Source of the DNA: Coriobacteriia bacterium
GTDB lineage: Bacteria; Actinomycetota; Coriobacteriia; WRKU01; WQUG01
DNA: 50,055 nucleotides
Reading direction: 5' to 3'
Assembly: GCA_009778715.1 (NCBI GenBank)
Contig: WRFR01000011.1
Coordinates: forward strand, 1 to 50,055
Positions within the stretch are counted from its first letter, which is position 1. Each line of letters opens with the position of its first letter. The notes beneath the pieces are model-generated. The model was given only the letters and a program-made list of their open reading frames with translations. It searched no databases and was not told where the DNA came from. Positions 8,114 through 16,164 of the stretch are shown piece by piece. The position numbers and the translations under genes are program-made.

Positions 8114-9463
8114 CTACCCGACGACTGCGCCGGTTGCAAAGTCATAGTCCTGCAGTTTGCCATTGATGTAGTTCTCATAGGCAGCCAGGTCCAGGAAACC
8201 ATGACCCGACAAGCCGAAGAGTATCGTTCGCGGCTCGCCCGCCTCGGCTGCCGCCTTCGCCTCGGCGATCGCCGCTGCGATCGCATGGCTTGACTCGGGC
8301 GCGGGCAGCAGGGCTTCTGCGCGCGCGAACTCCAGCGCCGCCGCAAAGACGTCCTTTTGATAAACAGCCGTTGCCTCGATCTCGTTCTCATGGACCAACT
8401 GCGAGATCAGGGGCGAGTCGCCATGATAGCGCAGCCCGCCGGCATGAATTCCCGGCGGCACAAAGTCATGGCCCAAGGTATACATCATCATCTGCGGCGT
8501 CAGCTTTGCCTCGTCGCCAAAGTCATACTCAAAGCTCCCGTGCGTCAGCGAGGGACAGGCTTTAGGTTCAACGGCCAGCAGGCGCGCGCCGGTCTTGCCC
8601 TCCTTGCGGCGCAGGTAGTACGGAAACGCCAGGCCCGCAAAGTTGCTGCCGCCGCCCACACAGGCGATGACCACATCGGGCTCCTCACCCGCCAGCTCCA
8701 TCTGCTTGATCGCTTCCTGACCGATGATCGTCTGGTGCAGGCAGACGTGGTTGAGCACCGAGCCCAAAGCGTAGTTAGTGTCTGGACTTGCCGCCGCCAC
8801 CTCGACCGCCTCAGAAATCGCAAGCCCCAGAGAGCCGAGCGTATCCGGGTCTTTTTCAAGCATCGCGCGCCCGGCTTCTGTCAGCGTCGTCGGCGAGCGA
8901 TGCACCGTCGCACCAAAGCTCTCCATGAAAATGCGACGATAGGGCTTCTGGTCATAGCTCACGCCCACCATGAACACCTCGACCTCGATACCCAGCTGCG
9001 CGCCCGCCATGGACAGCGCGGAGCCCCACTGGCCCGCGCCCGTCTCAGTCGCGAGCTTGGTGATGCCGGAGATCTTGTTGTAGTAAGCCTGCGGGATCGC
9101 CGTGTTGGCCTTGTGAGAGCCCGAGGCATTGATGCCCTCGTACTTGTAGTAGATGTGGACGTTATCCGGCAAGCCAAGCGCTTTCTCGAACATGCGGGCA
9201 CGATTCAGCGGCCCAGGCCGGTAGGTATGCAGTACGTCAAGCACCGGGCCGGGAATGTCGAACCAGCGCTGTGTCGAAATCTCCTGCTCGATGAGCGGCT
9301 CGGGAAAGATCGCAGCCAGCGCCTCGGCATCAGCGAGACTTCCATCAGGCCCCAGATAGGGAGCGATCGGATGCGCCAGGTCGGCCTGAACGTTGTACCA
9401 CTGAGTCGGCATCTCATTATCTTCAAGGTTGAAACGAGACCGCTCATGTACATAGGAAGCCAT
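8114..9463 (-). CDS. trpB2: TrpB2-type tryptophan synthase beta-like enzyme
   Basis: A 449-residue PLP enzyme from the ATG at 9461-9463 (AAGAGG upstream; the longer frame adds a non-conserved Cys-rich leader). PLP-lysine K118 is in INASGSHKANTA, the catalytic Glu in ATETGAGQWG, and the phosphate-binding loop is CVGGGSNFAG. The extra N-terminal region and DIPGPV...RPGPLNRA (in two runs) are typical of the TrpB2 branch, which condenses indole with serine and often stands outside a trp operon. No trpA is nearby, so an indole-scavenging role is likely by inference. Confidence 0.92.
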   Translation of the reverse strand: MASYVHERSRFNLEDNEMPTQWYNVQADLAHPIAPYLGPDGSLADAEALAAIFPEPLIEQEISTQRWFDIPGPVLDVLHTYRPGPLNRARMFEKALGLPDNVHIYYKYEGINASGSHKANTAIPQAYYNKISGITKLATETGAGQWGSALSMAGAQLGIEVEVFMVGVSYDQKPYRRIFMESFGATVHRSPTTLTEAGRAMLEKDPDTLGSLGLAISEAVEVAAASPDTNYALGSVLNHVCLHQTIIGQEAIKQMELAGEEPDVVIACVGGGSNFAGLAFPYYLRRKEGKTGARLLAVEPKACPSLTHGSFEYDFGDEAKLTPQMMMYTLGHDFVPPGIHAGGLRYHGDSPLISQLVHENEIEATAVYQKDVFAAALEFARAEALLPAPESSHAIAAAIAEAKAAAEAGEPRTILFGLSGHGFLDLAAYENYINGKLQDYDFATGAVVG

Positions 9464-9570
9464 TGAATACCTCTTTCTTGTTGCAAACACTCCTTCGACG
9501 CACCATGCGTCGTGTTTCCTAGTGTAATACAAGCAAGAGGATACAGGAAAACAGATACATGAGAACAAAG

Positions 9571-9609
9571 AAAGGGACCCCGCTAATTGAGGGGCGGCGG
9601 GGTCCCTTT
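9571..9609 (-). terminator. strong hairpin in the trpB2 5' region
   Basis: A perfect 13-bp stem (9571-9583 with 9597-9609). On the minus strand it is followed by CTTTGTTCTC, which is pyrimidine-rich but not a clean U-tract. It lies ~110 nt upstream of the trpB2 start, so it may act as an attenuator or insulate trpB2 from readthrough. Confidence 0.5.
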
Positions 9610-9790
9610 CCAGGCTCTAGGATTAGGAGAGGCTAGAACCCGGTAAAGGTGCAAGCGTGTTGGCAGGCTTGCACAAAGGAACGATCCGCATGACACTACA
9701 GCAAGAGTGATGAGAATGAGAACTGTAGGAAATCTCGTATCGAGACAAGTCTGTCATGCTGCTTCGCTCCATTTCCTTATGATAAACTGT

Positions 9791-9816
9791 AAAGGTGGTT
9801 TATAGTAAAGACCTTT
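9791..9816. promoter_or_regulatory. candidate MerR-family operator
   Basis: Inverted arms AAAGGT (9791-9796) and ACCTTT (9811-9816) with a 14-nt spacer containing TTTATAG, ~55 nt before the MerR-like gene. Operators of this type lie between -35 and -10 with long spacers. This is inference from shape only. Confidence 0.45.
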
Positions 9817-9869
9817 TTATAATTATTTTTATTATTCAAATGTATTCTTTTACATACAGGGGGTAAACT

Positions 9870-10778
9870 ATGAGTAAAGAAGGCTCGCTTCCGCCAGGCA
9901 AGCTTCGAAAAACACCCGGTTATTCCACCGGTGATTCCATGAGTCCCATCAGCTCTTTACCACCAGATGATATCGCCCTGGACCGCCTCATGCCCATTTC
10001 CCAATTCTCCCGCAGCACGGGAATATCACGGTCGGCCCTTATCTACTACGACGAAACGGGTGTCCTTCATCCCAACAAGCGCGACCCAAAAAACAACTAC
10101 CGCTATTATCGCCCAGAGCAGATTATCACCGCCAACCTGATCAAGGTGTTGGCAGAGCTCAACATCCCCCTTAAGCAGATCAAAGCGCTCTCGACGCAGC
10201 GCTCGTCAGCGAGCATGCTGCAGCTGTTTAACGAACACGAGGACGCCCTCCAGGCCCATATCAAACAGCTCGAACAGTCGGTACAACTGATCGAAGTCTT
10301 CCGTGACCTGCTGAAAATGGGGAAAGACGCTGACGAATCAGAGATTGCCATCAGGACGCTCCCCGGCTGGAACATTCTCATCGGCCCAGCCTGTGAGCCG
10401 TTTTCTGAGGAGGGGAACTTCTATCAGCAGTTCCTCGAATTCACCGCCTGGGCTCAGGAGCAGGGCTACTCGACCAGCTTCCCGATCGGCGGGTACTTCT
10501 CCAGTTTTGAATCCTTCCGCGCCCACCCGGGAGAGCCAGACAATTTCTTCCTGTTGCTCTCCACCCGCTCGAAAACAAGAACGGCCCTCAAAGTCCTGAC
10601 CGCCTATTCGCGGGGGTTTTATGGGCATACAGGTGATATCGCTGAACGCATGGCTCAAATGCTTGAGGAAAAGAAGCTCAAACCAAAGGGCCGCTTACTT
10701 TGCACCTATATCGAGGATGAAATAAGTACGATCGACCCCAGCCGCTATCTCATGCAGGCAACACTGAACGTAGGATAG
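9870..10778 (+). CDS. MerR-family transcriptional regulator with ligand-binding-type C-terminal domain
   Basis: A 302-residue protein. After a ~40-residue low-complexity N-terminal extension comes a MerR winged-helix domain (MPISQFSRSTGISRSALIYY, then NNYRYYRPEQI), a dimerising coiled coil around residues 110-150, and a ~130-residue C-terminal domain resembling the GyrI/BmrR-like effector domain (GWNILIGPACEPF...). GGGGGT precedes the ATG. nikR follows 28 nt downstream, so they may be co-transcribed. Effector unknown. An inverted repeat upstream suggests autoregulation. Confidence 0.8.
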   Translation: MSKEGSLPPGKLRKTPGYSTGDSMSPISSLPPDDIALDRLMPISQFSRSTGISRSALIYYDETGVLHPNKRDPKNNYRYYRPEQIITANLIKVLAELNIPLKQIKALSTQRSSASMLQLFNEHEDALQAHIKQLEQSVQLIEVFRDLLKMGKDADESEIAIRTLPGWNILIGPACEPFSEEGNFYQQFLEFTAWAQEQGYSTSFPIGGYFSSFESFRAHPGEPDNFFLLLSTRSKTRTALKVLTAYSRGFYGHTGDIAERMAQMLEEKKLKPKGRLLCTYIEDEISTIDPSRYLMQATLNVG

Positions 10779-10806
10779 CGCGCACAGAAGGAACAGGAGG
10801 AAGAAC

Positions 10807-11220
10807 ATGGCTGACCTTGCGCGCTTCAGCGTATCGATGGATGAGGACATGCTTCAGCGTTTTGACCAGTATGTTGCACAACGGGGACTCTCCAGCAATC
10901 GGAGCGAGGCGGTCCGCGACCTGGTACGCGAAGTGCTCGCGCAGGAGGAGATCGGCGACCCGGAAACCGAGGCTGTGGCAAGCGTGACGATGGTTTTCAG
11001 CCATCACGCCCATGACCTGACCGAGAAGCTCGACAACATCGAACATGAGTATTATGGGCTGATCATCTCGAAAGTACATATTCACCTTGACGCGCACAAC
11101 TGCCTGGAAGTCATTCTTATGCGCGGGCCAGCCGGTCAGTTGCGCAACATCGCAGAAACCCTGCTGGGCGCTAAGGGTGTGCGCAATGGCAAACTCGTCC
11201 TGACTACGGTGGATGAGTAG
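10807..11220 (+). CDS. nikR: NikR nickel-responsive regulator
   Basis: A 137-residue protein with an N-terminal ribbon-helix-helix (ARFSVSMDEDMLQRFD, residues 5-45) and a C-terminal ACT-like nickel domain. The four high-affinity nickel ligands are conserved: H80, H91 and H93 in KVHIHLD, and C99 in AHNCLEV. A strong AGGAGG lies just upstream. It binds nickel and represses uptake genes as a tetramer. No nickel transporter or nickel enzyme is in the window, so its targets are elsewhere. The stop abuts the stop of dnaE. Confidence 0.95.
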   Translation: MADLARFSVSMDEDMLQRFDQYVAQRGLSSNRSEAVRDLVREVLAQEEIGDPETEAVASVTMVFSHHAHDLTEKLDNIEHEYYGLIISKVHIHLDAHNCLEVILMRGPAGQLRNIAETLLGAKGVRNGKLVLTTVDE

Positions 11221-14200
11221 CTACTTTAAGTGGGCGGAGCCAGCGCCAAAGACCCGGTCAAGCTCGTCGCAGACATCTGTCCCAACAGCGTTGACCTGCT
11301 CGGCCATCACGGCTACCGCCACACTTCCCGATGGGTCATGCAGGCGTAGTTCGACCCGATTGGAGCCTGGATAACGCCGCAGCACTGTCTTGAAGGCCTC
11401 ACGGGCGCCTGCAGAACCCAAAGCATCGGCTGGCGCTTCAATGAGCAAAGTACGCGTCGCCGGGTCGGTCCGCTCGACGGCGAAGAGCGACAAGGTGTCT
11501 TTAAGAACAACCAACTGGTCAGCACGCCCTTCCGTGCGATCCAGGCGCGCGCGAAACTTCACAATGGCATCCTCGGATAAGAACTCCCGCGCCGGTGCAA
11601 GTACGTCAGGCCACAGGACTGCGTCCATAACGCCGGTCAGATCCTCAAACGACATCGTGGCCATCATCTTATCGCCCTTCTTTGTGGGCTTGACATTAAG
11701 CGCCGTCACCACACCGATGAAAGCGCCTTCAAATCGATCTTTTTGCTCTTCCAGCCCTGCTATCGTGCAGGATGAACTGGCTGCAATCACGTCTTCATAG
11801 CCCTGCAGGGGATGGTCGCTCAGGTAGACCCCGGTGACCTCTTTCTCAAAGCCAAGTTTAAGCCGCTTGTCCCAGTCATGGTCCTCAGGAGGCGCGACTT
11901 GCTCCTCAAACCCCGCCTCAGTCGCATCAAACAGGTCGAACATGCTGACCTGGCCTGCGGCGCGATCGGCTTGCTGCTTGCGCGCCGACTCCAGGATCTT
12001 CCCGTCCTCAAGCTGGGCAAACAACTGGCGGCGCGGATAGCTGGTCGAATCAAACGCCCCCGCCTTGATGAGCGCCTCCATCGTCTTCTTATTTAACGCC
12101 TTGTCGCTGACACGGGCACAGAAGTCCTGCAGGGTCAAAAACGGCCCGCCCTCTTCACGCGCCTTGATGATGTCCTCGACAACTTTCTCGCCTACCCCTT
12201 TGATGCCAGCCAGCCCAAAGTGGATCCCCTCGCCCGGCACGGCCGTAAACTTCAGGCCGCTGCGGTTGATGTCGGGCGGCAGCACCGGGATGTTCTCGTT
12301 ACGGCATTCGCCAATATACTTGATAAGATCGTCGGTACGCCCCAGGTAACTTGACAGCACCGCCGCCATCGTTTCAGCCGGATAGTGCGCTTTCAGCCAG
12401 GCGGTCTGCATCGAGATGAAGCTGTAGGCCACCGCATGGCTCTTGTTGAAAGCATAGCCAGCAAAAGGCAGGATGATCTCCCAGAGGCGTGCCGCCAAAG
12501 CGGCGTCAAAGCCATTGGCAATAGCGCCTTCGACCCAGTGCTGCTCGTGCTTCTCCAGCTCTTCAAGCTTTTTCTTGCCCATCGCCTTGCGGAGCTTGTC
12601 GGCCTCGGCAGCCGTGAACCCGCTCATTTCCATTGCAACGCGCATGACCTGCTCCTGGTAGACAAAGCAGCCGTAGGTCTCCTCAAGCAGCGGCTTGAGG
12701 CGGTCATCGAAGTAGCTGATCGGCTCGGCGCCATTGGCGCGCTTGATGAACGTGTCGGTCGTGCCAGACTCGAGCGGACCCGGACGATTGAGCGCGTTGG
12801 TTGCGACGATGTCAGTGAATTGCCGCGGTTTCAGGCGCTTGAGCAACGAGCGCACCGATGAACTTTCCAGCTGGAAGATGCCGGTCGTCGCCCCGCGCTG
12901 AAGCATCTTGAATGTCTCGGGATCGTCGAAGGGGATCTCGCTGCGCTTGATCTCTCTGTCATGGTTTAACTTGATTGCATCGATCGCGTCCTGGATGACG
13001 CTGAGGTTACGCAGGCCGAGGAAGTCCATTTTAAGCAGGCCGATCTCGGCAACCGTCGCACCGTCATACTGCGTGATGACCGCGCTTTCCTTTGTGTCCT
13101 TCTTGACCGGTACATAGTTGCTCAGGGTGTCGCGACAGATCACGACCGCACAGGCATGAACGCCCTCTCCCCGCGAAAGTCCCTCAATGGCCCGGGCATC
13201 ATCGATTATCAGGCGGGCGTCGTCATTGGATTCATAGTCCCTGCGCAAGTCGACACTTTGTTGCAGGGCGTCCGCGATCGTGATATCCGGCGGCCCGGCG
13301 AACTCCTTGCTGATGCGGTCCGGCACCCCATAGGGATAGCCCAGCACGCGCCCCACGTCGCGCACGGCGCCACGCGCCTGCAGCTTATTGAACGTGATGG
13401 TCTGGGTCACGCGGTCTGCGCCGTACTTCTCACGTACGTAGTCGATGACCGCGAGCCGGTGGACGTTATCGAAGTCCGTATCGATATCGGGCATCTCGGT
13501 ACGCTCAGGATTCAGGAAACGCTCGAACAGCAGGTCATATTTGAGCGGGTCGACCTCAGTAATATCCATCACGAAGGACACGATCGAGCCAGCTGCCGAG
13601 CCTCGGCCAGGACCAACGCCGACGCCATGATCGCGTGCCCAGGCGATAAAGTCAGCCACAATGAGGAAGTAGGCCGATATCCCCTTCTCGTCGATGATTT
13701 CCAGCTCATAGTCAAGCCGCTCGCGCGCCTCAGGCGGGACCGGGTCTCCGTAGTGGGTCTTCAGGCCCTCCTCGCAAAGTCGGCGCAAATAGGACGATTC
13801 GGTCTCTTCTGGGGGCACATCGAAGACGGGCAGGATGATCTTGTTCAGCTCGATCTCCACATTGCATTTTTCGGCAAGTTCAAGCGTTGTGCTGGTCGCC
13901 TCAGGAAACTCAGGATACAGCGCCGCCATCTCTGCCGGCGACTTGCAGTACAGTTCCGGATGGCTCTTCATGCGGTCGGTTGCCTCGACCATCGAGTTCG
14001 TCCCGATACAGATGAGCAGATCCTGTGCGCGTGTGTCCTCTTTCTCGACAAAGTGGATATCGTTGGTCACCACAAGCGGCAGGCCCATCTCGTTGGCCAG
14101 CCCGGCGATAGCTGTGCCCAGTTGGTGCTCGCTGACCCCGCTCCTCTCCAGGGTGATCCCGTGATCCTGGATCTCCAGGTAGAAACATCCCGGGTCAAAG

Positions 14201-14685
14201 GTCTTCGCGTAGTATTCGGCCCACTTGCGCGCAGCCGCCGGATCACCGTCCTCGAAACTGCGGCTGATGATGCCCTGCACACAGGCAGACGTCGCGCACA
14301 GACCGCTCGCATAGCGCTCCAGCAGCTCCTGGTCAACGCGCGGCTTATAGTAAAAGCCATCGACTGCCGCTTCGCTGCAGAGCGCCATCAGGTTGCGATA
14401 ACCTTCGTTGGTGCGTGCGTGCAGAATAAGATGATAGAGGCGTGGCTTGCCTTCCTTCTCAAGGCGCGAATCCGGCGTGAAATAGACCTCACAACCGATG
14501 ATCGGCTTGATGTCGGCGGCCCGGGCCTTCTTGTAGAACTCGATGGCGCCATACATGTAGCCATGGTCGGTGATGGCCATGGCAGGCATCTCGAACTGGC
14601 GCGCCTTGCTGATGAGCCCATCGATGCGGCTCGCGCCGTCGAGCAGAGAGTACTCGGTGTGCGTGTGCAGATGAACGAACGACAT
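11221..14685 (-). CDS. dnaE: DNA polymerase III alpha subunit
   Basis: A 1154-residue C-family replicative polymerase. The N-terminal PHP domain (FVHLHTHTEYSLLDGA, TDHGYMYGAIEFYK) is followed by the palm with GPGRGSAAGS and the catalytic aspartates in EMPDIDTDF. Further on are the fingers and beta-binding region, helix-hairpin-helix motifs (AGIKGVGEKVVEDI), and an OB fold near residue 1000 (GVVTALNVKPTKKGDKM). The length is normal for DnaE and no truncation is seen. The yerC gene lies 17 nt upstream on the same strand, so the two are likely co-transcribed. Confidence 0.97.
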   Translation of the reverse strand: MSFVHLHTHTEYSLLDGASRIDGLISKARQFEMPAMAITDHGYMYGAIEFYKKARAADIKPIIGCEVYFTPDSRLEKEGKPRLYHLILHARTNEGYRNLMALCSEAAVDGFYYKPRVDQELLERYASGLCATSACVQGIISRSFEDGDPAAARKWAEYYAKTFDPGCFYLEIQDHGITLERSGVSEHQLGTAIAGLANEMGLPLVVTNDIHFVEKEDTRAQDLLICIGTNSMVEATDRMKSHPELYCKSPAEMAALYPEFPEATSTTLELAEKCNVEIELNKIILPVFDVPPEETESSYLRRLCEEGLKTHYGDPVPPEARERLDYELEIIDEKGISAYFLIVADFIAWARDHGVGVGPGRGSAAGSIVSFVMDITEVDPLKYDLLFERFLNPERTEMPDIDTDFDNVHRLAVIDYVREKYGADRVTQTITFNKLQARGAVRDVGRVLGYPYGVPDRISKEFAGPPDITIADALQQSVDLRRDYESNDDARLIIDDARAIEGLSRGEGVHACAVVICRDTLSNYVPVKKDTKESAVITQYDGATVAEIGLLKMDFLGLRNLSVIQDAIDAIKLNHDREIKRSEIPFDDPETFKMLQRGATTGIFQLESSSVRSLLKRLKPRQFTDIVATNALNRPGPLESGTTDTFIKRANGAEPISYFDDRLKPLLEETYGCFVYQEQVMRVAMEMSGFTAAEADKLRKAMGKKKLEELEKHEQHWVEGAIANGFDAALAARLWEIILPFAGYAFNKSHAVAYSFISMQTAWLKAHYPAETMAAVLSSYLGRTDDLIKYIGECRNENIPVLPPDINRSGLKFTAVPGEGIHFGLAGIKGVGEKVVEDIIKAREEGGPFLTLQDFCARVSDKALNKKTMEALIKAGAFDSTSYPRRQLFAQLEDGKILESARKQQADRAAGQVSMFDLFDATEAGFEEQVAPPEDHDWDKRLKLGFEKEVTGVYLSDHPLQGYEDVIAASSSCTIAGLEEQKDRFEGAFIGVVTALNVKPTKKGDKMMATMSFEDLTGVMDAVLWPDVLAPAREFLSEDAIVKFRARLDRTEGRADQLVVLKDTLSLFAVERTDPATRTLLIEAPADALGSAGAREAFKTVLRRYPGSNRVELRLHDPSGSVAVAVMAEQVNAVGTDVCDELDRVFGAGSAHLK

Positions 14686-14702
14686 ACGCGCAACGCCCGG
14701 AT

Positions 14703-15038
14703 CTAATGCTTTTGGGTACGGGAAGGCGCGGGAGGATCAGCGGCGTCAGAAGCTTTCAGGCGCTTAAGTATCAGCTGATAGCCGCCCTCGCCATAGTTCA
14801 AACATTTCGCTACGCGCGCGATCGTGGTCGCAGAGGCGCCGGTGTCCTCCTGGATATCGGCATAGACCTCTCCTGAATCAAGGCGCTCAGCCACGTCAAG
14901 GCGCCCGGCAATATCATGGATCTCACGTACGGTACAGACATCCATCAGGAACTGAAAGCGCTCTTCGTCAGTCTCAAGAAGAGAGAGCGCGGCTAAGAAG
15001 CGCTCGACCTCTGGTGTTCTTACCCTATCGTCTGCCAT
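14703..15038 (-). CDS. yerC: YerC/YecD-family TrpR-like protein
   Basis: A 111-residue protein from the ATG at 15036-15038 with GGGAG upstream. The open frame continues upstream only through palindromic repeat DNA. It has the TrpR-type helix-turn-helix: TVREIHDIAGRLDVAERL then DIQEDTGASATTIARVAKCL and NYGEGGY. YerC proteins are DNA-binding homologues of TrpR without demonstrated Trp binding. It lies just upstream of dnaE and downstream of two palindromic elements and ilvE. Its targets are unknown. Confidence 0.9.
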   Translation of the reverse strand: MADDRVRTPEVERFLAALSLLETDEERFQFLMDVCTVREIHDIAGRLDVAERLDSGEVYADIQEDTGASATTIARVAKCLNYGEGGYQLILKRLKASDAADPPAPSRTQKH

Positions 15039-15054
15039 ACGTTCTCCCTGCAGG

Positions 15055-15079
15055 TGACAAAGTACCTGACCCTTTGTCA
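15055..15079. repeat. palindromic element, copy 2
   Basis: A 25-bp unit with arms TGACAAAG (15055-15062) and CTTTGTCA (15072-15079), identical to copy 1. It lies between ilvE and yerC. Confidence 0.9.
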
Positions 15080-15096
15080 TGCCCGGAAAGTACAGA

Positions 15097-15127
15097 TGAC
15101 AAAACGGTGCCTGACCCCCTTTTGTCA
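15097..15127. repeat. palindromic element, variant copy 3
   Basis: A 31-bp variant with arms TGACAAAA (15097-15104) and TTTTGTCA (15120-15127) and centre CGGTGCCTGACCCCC. Read on the minus strand, its first three bases are the TGA stop of ilvE. Confidence 0.88.
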
Positions 15128-16048
15128 GACATAAGCCAGCCAGTCCGTATGCTGAGCGTTCTCTCCGTGCACACAAGCAAAGTAGGCCTTCTGGAGCTCC
15201 AGGGCGATCAGGCCGGCTTTGCCGCTCCCGATACTGATGCCATCACAGCTGCGCACGGGCACGACCTCTGCGGCGGTCCCACTCATGAAGCACTCGTCTG
15301 CGGTGTAGAGCTGCGAGCGCACCAACGACTCCTCGCGCACGTCGTATCCCGCATCGCGTGCCAGGGTCATGACTGAGTCGCGCGTGATACCCGCCAGCAC
15401 GCCGTCTGAGACCGGCGGTGTGATGACCGCGCCCTCACGCACGACGAAGAGGTTCTCCCCGCTGCCTTCGCAGACTTTGCCGTCCTCATTGAGCAGGATG
15501 GCTTCGTTGTAGCCATGCCGCACGGCCTCGATATGGGCAAGGCCGCTGTTGAGATAGCTTGCAGTCGCCTTGACCTGCGGCGGAAACGCATTGACGCTGC
15601 GTTGGCGCCAGCTTGAGATGCCCACGTCAACGCCGCTTGCAAGCGCCTCTTCGCCTAAGTAGCTATCCCAGGGCCACACGGCGACGATCATCTGCACCGG
15701 CGCCTCCAGGGGGTCGACGCCCATGCTGCCATAGCCCCGGAAGACAAGCGGGCGAATGTAGCACTGCTCGAGCTTATTGGCAGACACCGTCTGTTTAACA
15801 GCCTCACAGAGGTCCTCCAGACTATAAGGAAGCTCCATATAGAGCAGTTTGGCGGAGTTCAGGAAGCGCTGCATGTGTTCGACCAGGCGAAAGACCGCTG
15901 GCCCCTGGGGCGTCCGATAACAACGCACGCCCTCAAACGCGCCCGACGCATAGTGGAGCGCATGGGTCAGGACGTGGACTTGGGCTTCCTCCCAGGCGAC
16001 CAGTTCGCCATCCTGCCAAATATAATCGACGCTTGGGATGGGCATCAT
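15125..16048 (-). CDS. ilvE: branched-chain amino acid aminotransferase
   Basis: A ~307-residue fold-type IV PLP aminotransferase. The start is one of two adjacent ATGs (16048 or 16045) behind GAGAGGAG. It has HALHYASGAFEGVRCY at the N-terminus, PLP-lysine in PPQVKATASYLNSGLA, and the cofactor loop EGSGENLFVV, with FMSGTAAEVVPV near the C-terminus. It transaminates Leu, Ile and Val with 2-oxoglutarate in the last biosynthetic step. The stop codon is formed by the edge of a palindromic element, so the element abuts or trimmed the 3' end. Confidence 0.95.
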   Translation of the reverse strand: MMPIPSVDYIWQDGELVAWEEAQVHVLTHALHYASGAFEGVRCYRTPQGPAVFRLVEHMQRFLNSAKLLYMELPYSLEDLCEAVKQTVSANKLEQCYIRPLVFRGYGSMGVDPLEAPVQMIVAVWPWDSYLGEEALASGVDVGISSWRQRSVNAFPPQVKATASYLNSGLAHIEAVRHGYNEAILLNEDGKVCEGSGENLFVVREGAVITPPVSDGVLAGITRDSVMTLARDAGYDVREESLVRSQLYTADECFMSGTAAEVVPVRSCDGISIGSGKAGLIALELQKAYFACVHGENAQHTDWLAYV

Positions 16049-16073
16049 CGTGCTCCTCTCATCTTTCCGTACG

Positions 16074-16104
16074 ATGTAAAAGCGCCGTCGCAAGCGGCGG
16101 CGCT
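16074..16104 (-). terminator. intrinsic terminator of the 16-kb cytochrome gene
   Basis: A 7-bp GC-rich stem (16081-16087 with 16098-16104) followed on the minus strand by TTTTACA. It lies 60 nt after the cytochrome stop. Confidence 0.65.
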
Positions 16105-16164
16105 CATCTGCTGTCCGGTGCTCTTACCTGTTATCTGAGTATAACCTAATTACCGGCGCCAGGA

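Larger units (their letters stand above)
9464..9869. other. divergent intergenic region between trpB2 and the MerR-like gene
   Basis: About 400 bp without a convincing gene. It holds the 13-bp-stem hairpin at 9571-9609, a second stem GTGCAAG/CTTGCAC near 9649-9675, and an AT-rich promoter region with an inverted repeat at 9791-9816. I searched the trpB2-sense strand for a T-box (AGGGTGGNACCGCG) and for a Trp-rich leader peptide and found neither. Confidence 0.6.

Noticed and set aside
9464-9869. T-box or Trp-codon attenuator upstream of trpB2
   Set aside because: The conserved T-box sequence is absent and the only possible leader peptide has no Trp codons.
13156-14706. A 516-codon plus-strand frame opposite dnaE
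   Set aside because: Antisense shadow; DnaE motifs fix the minus strand as coding.
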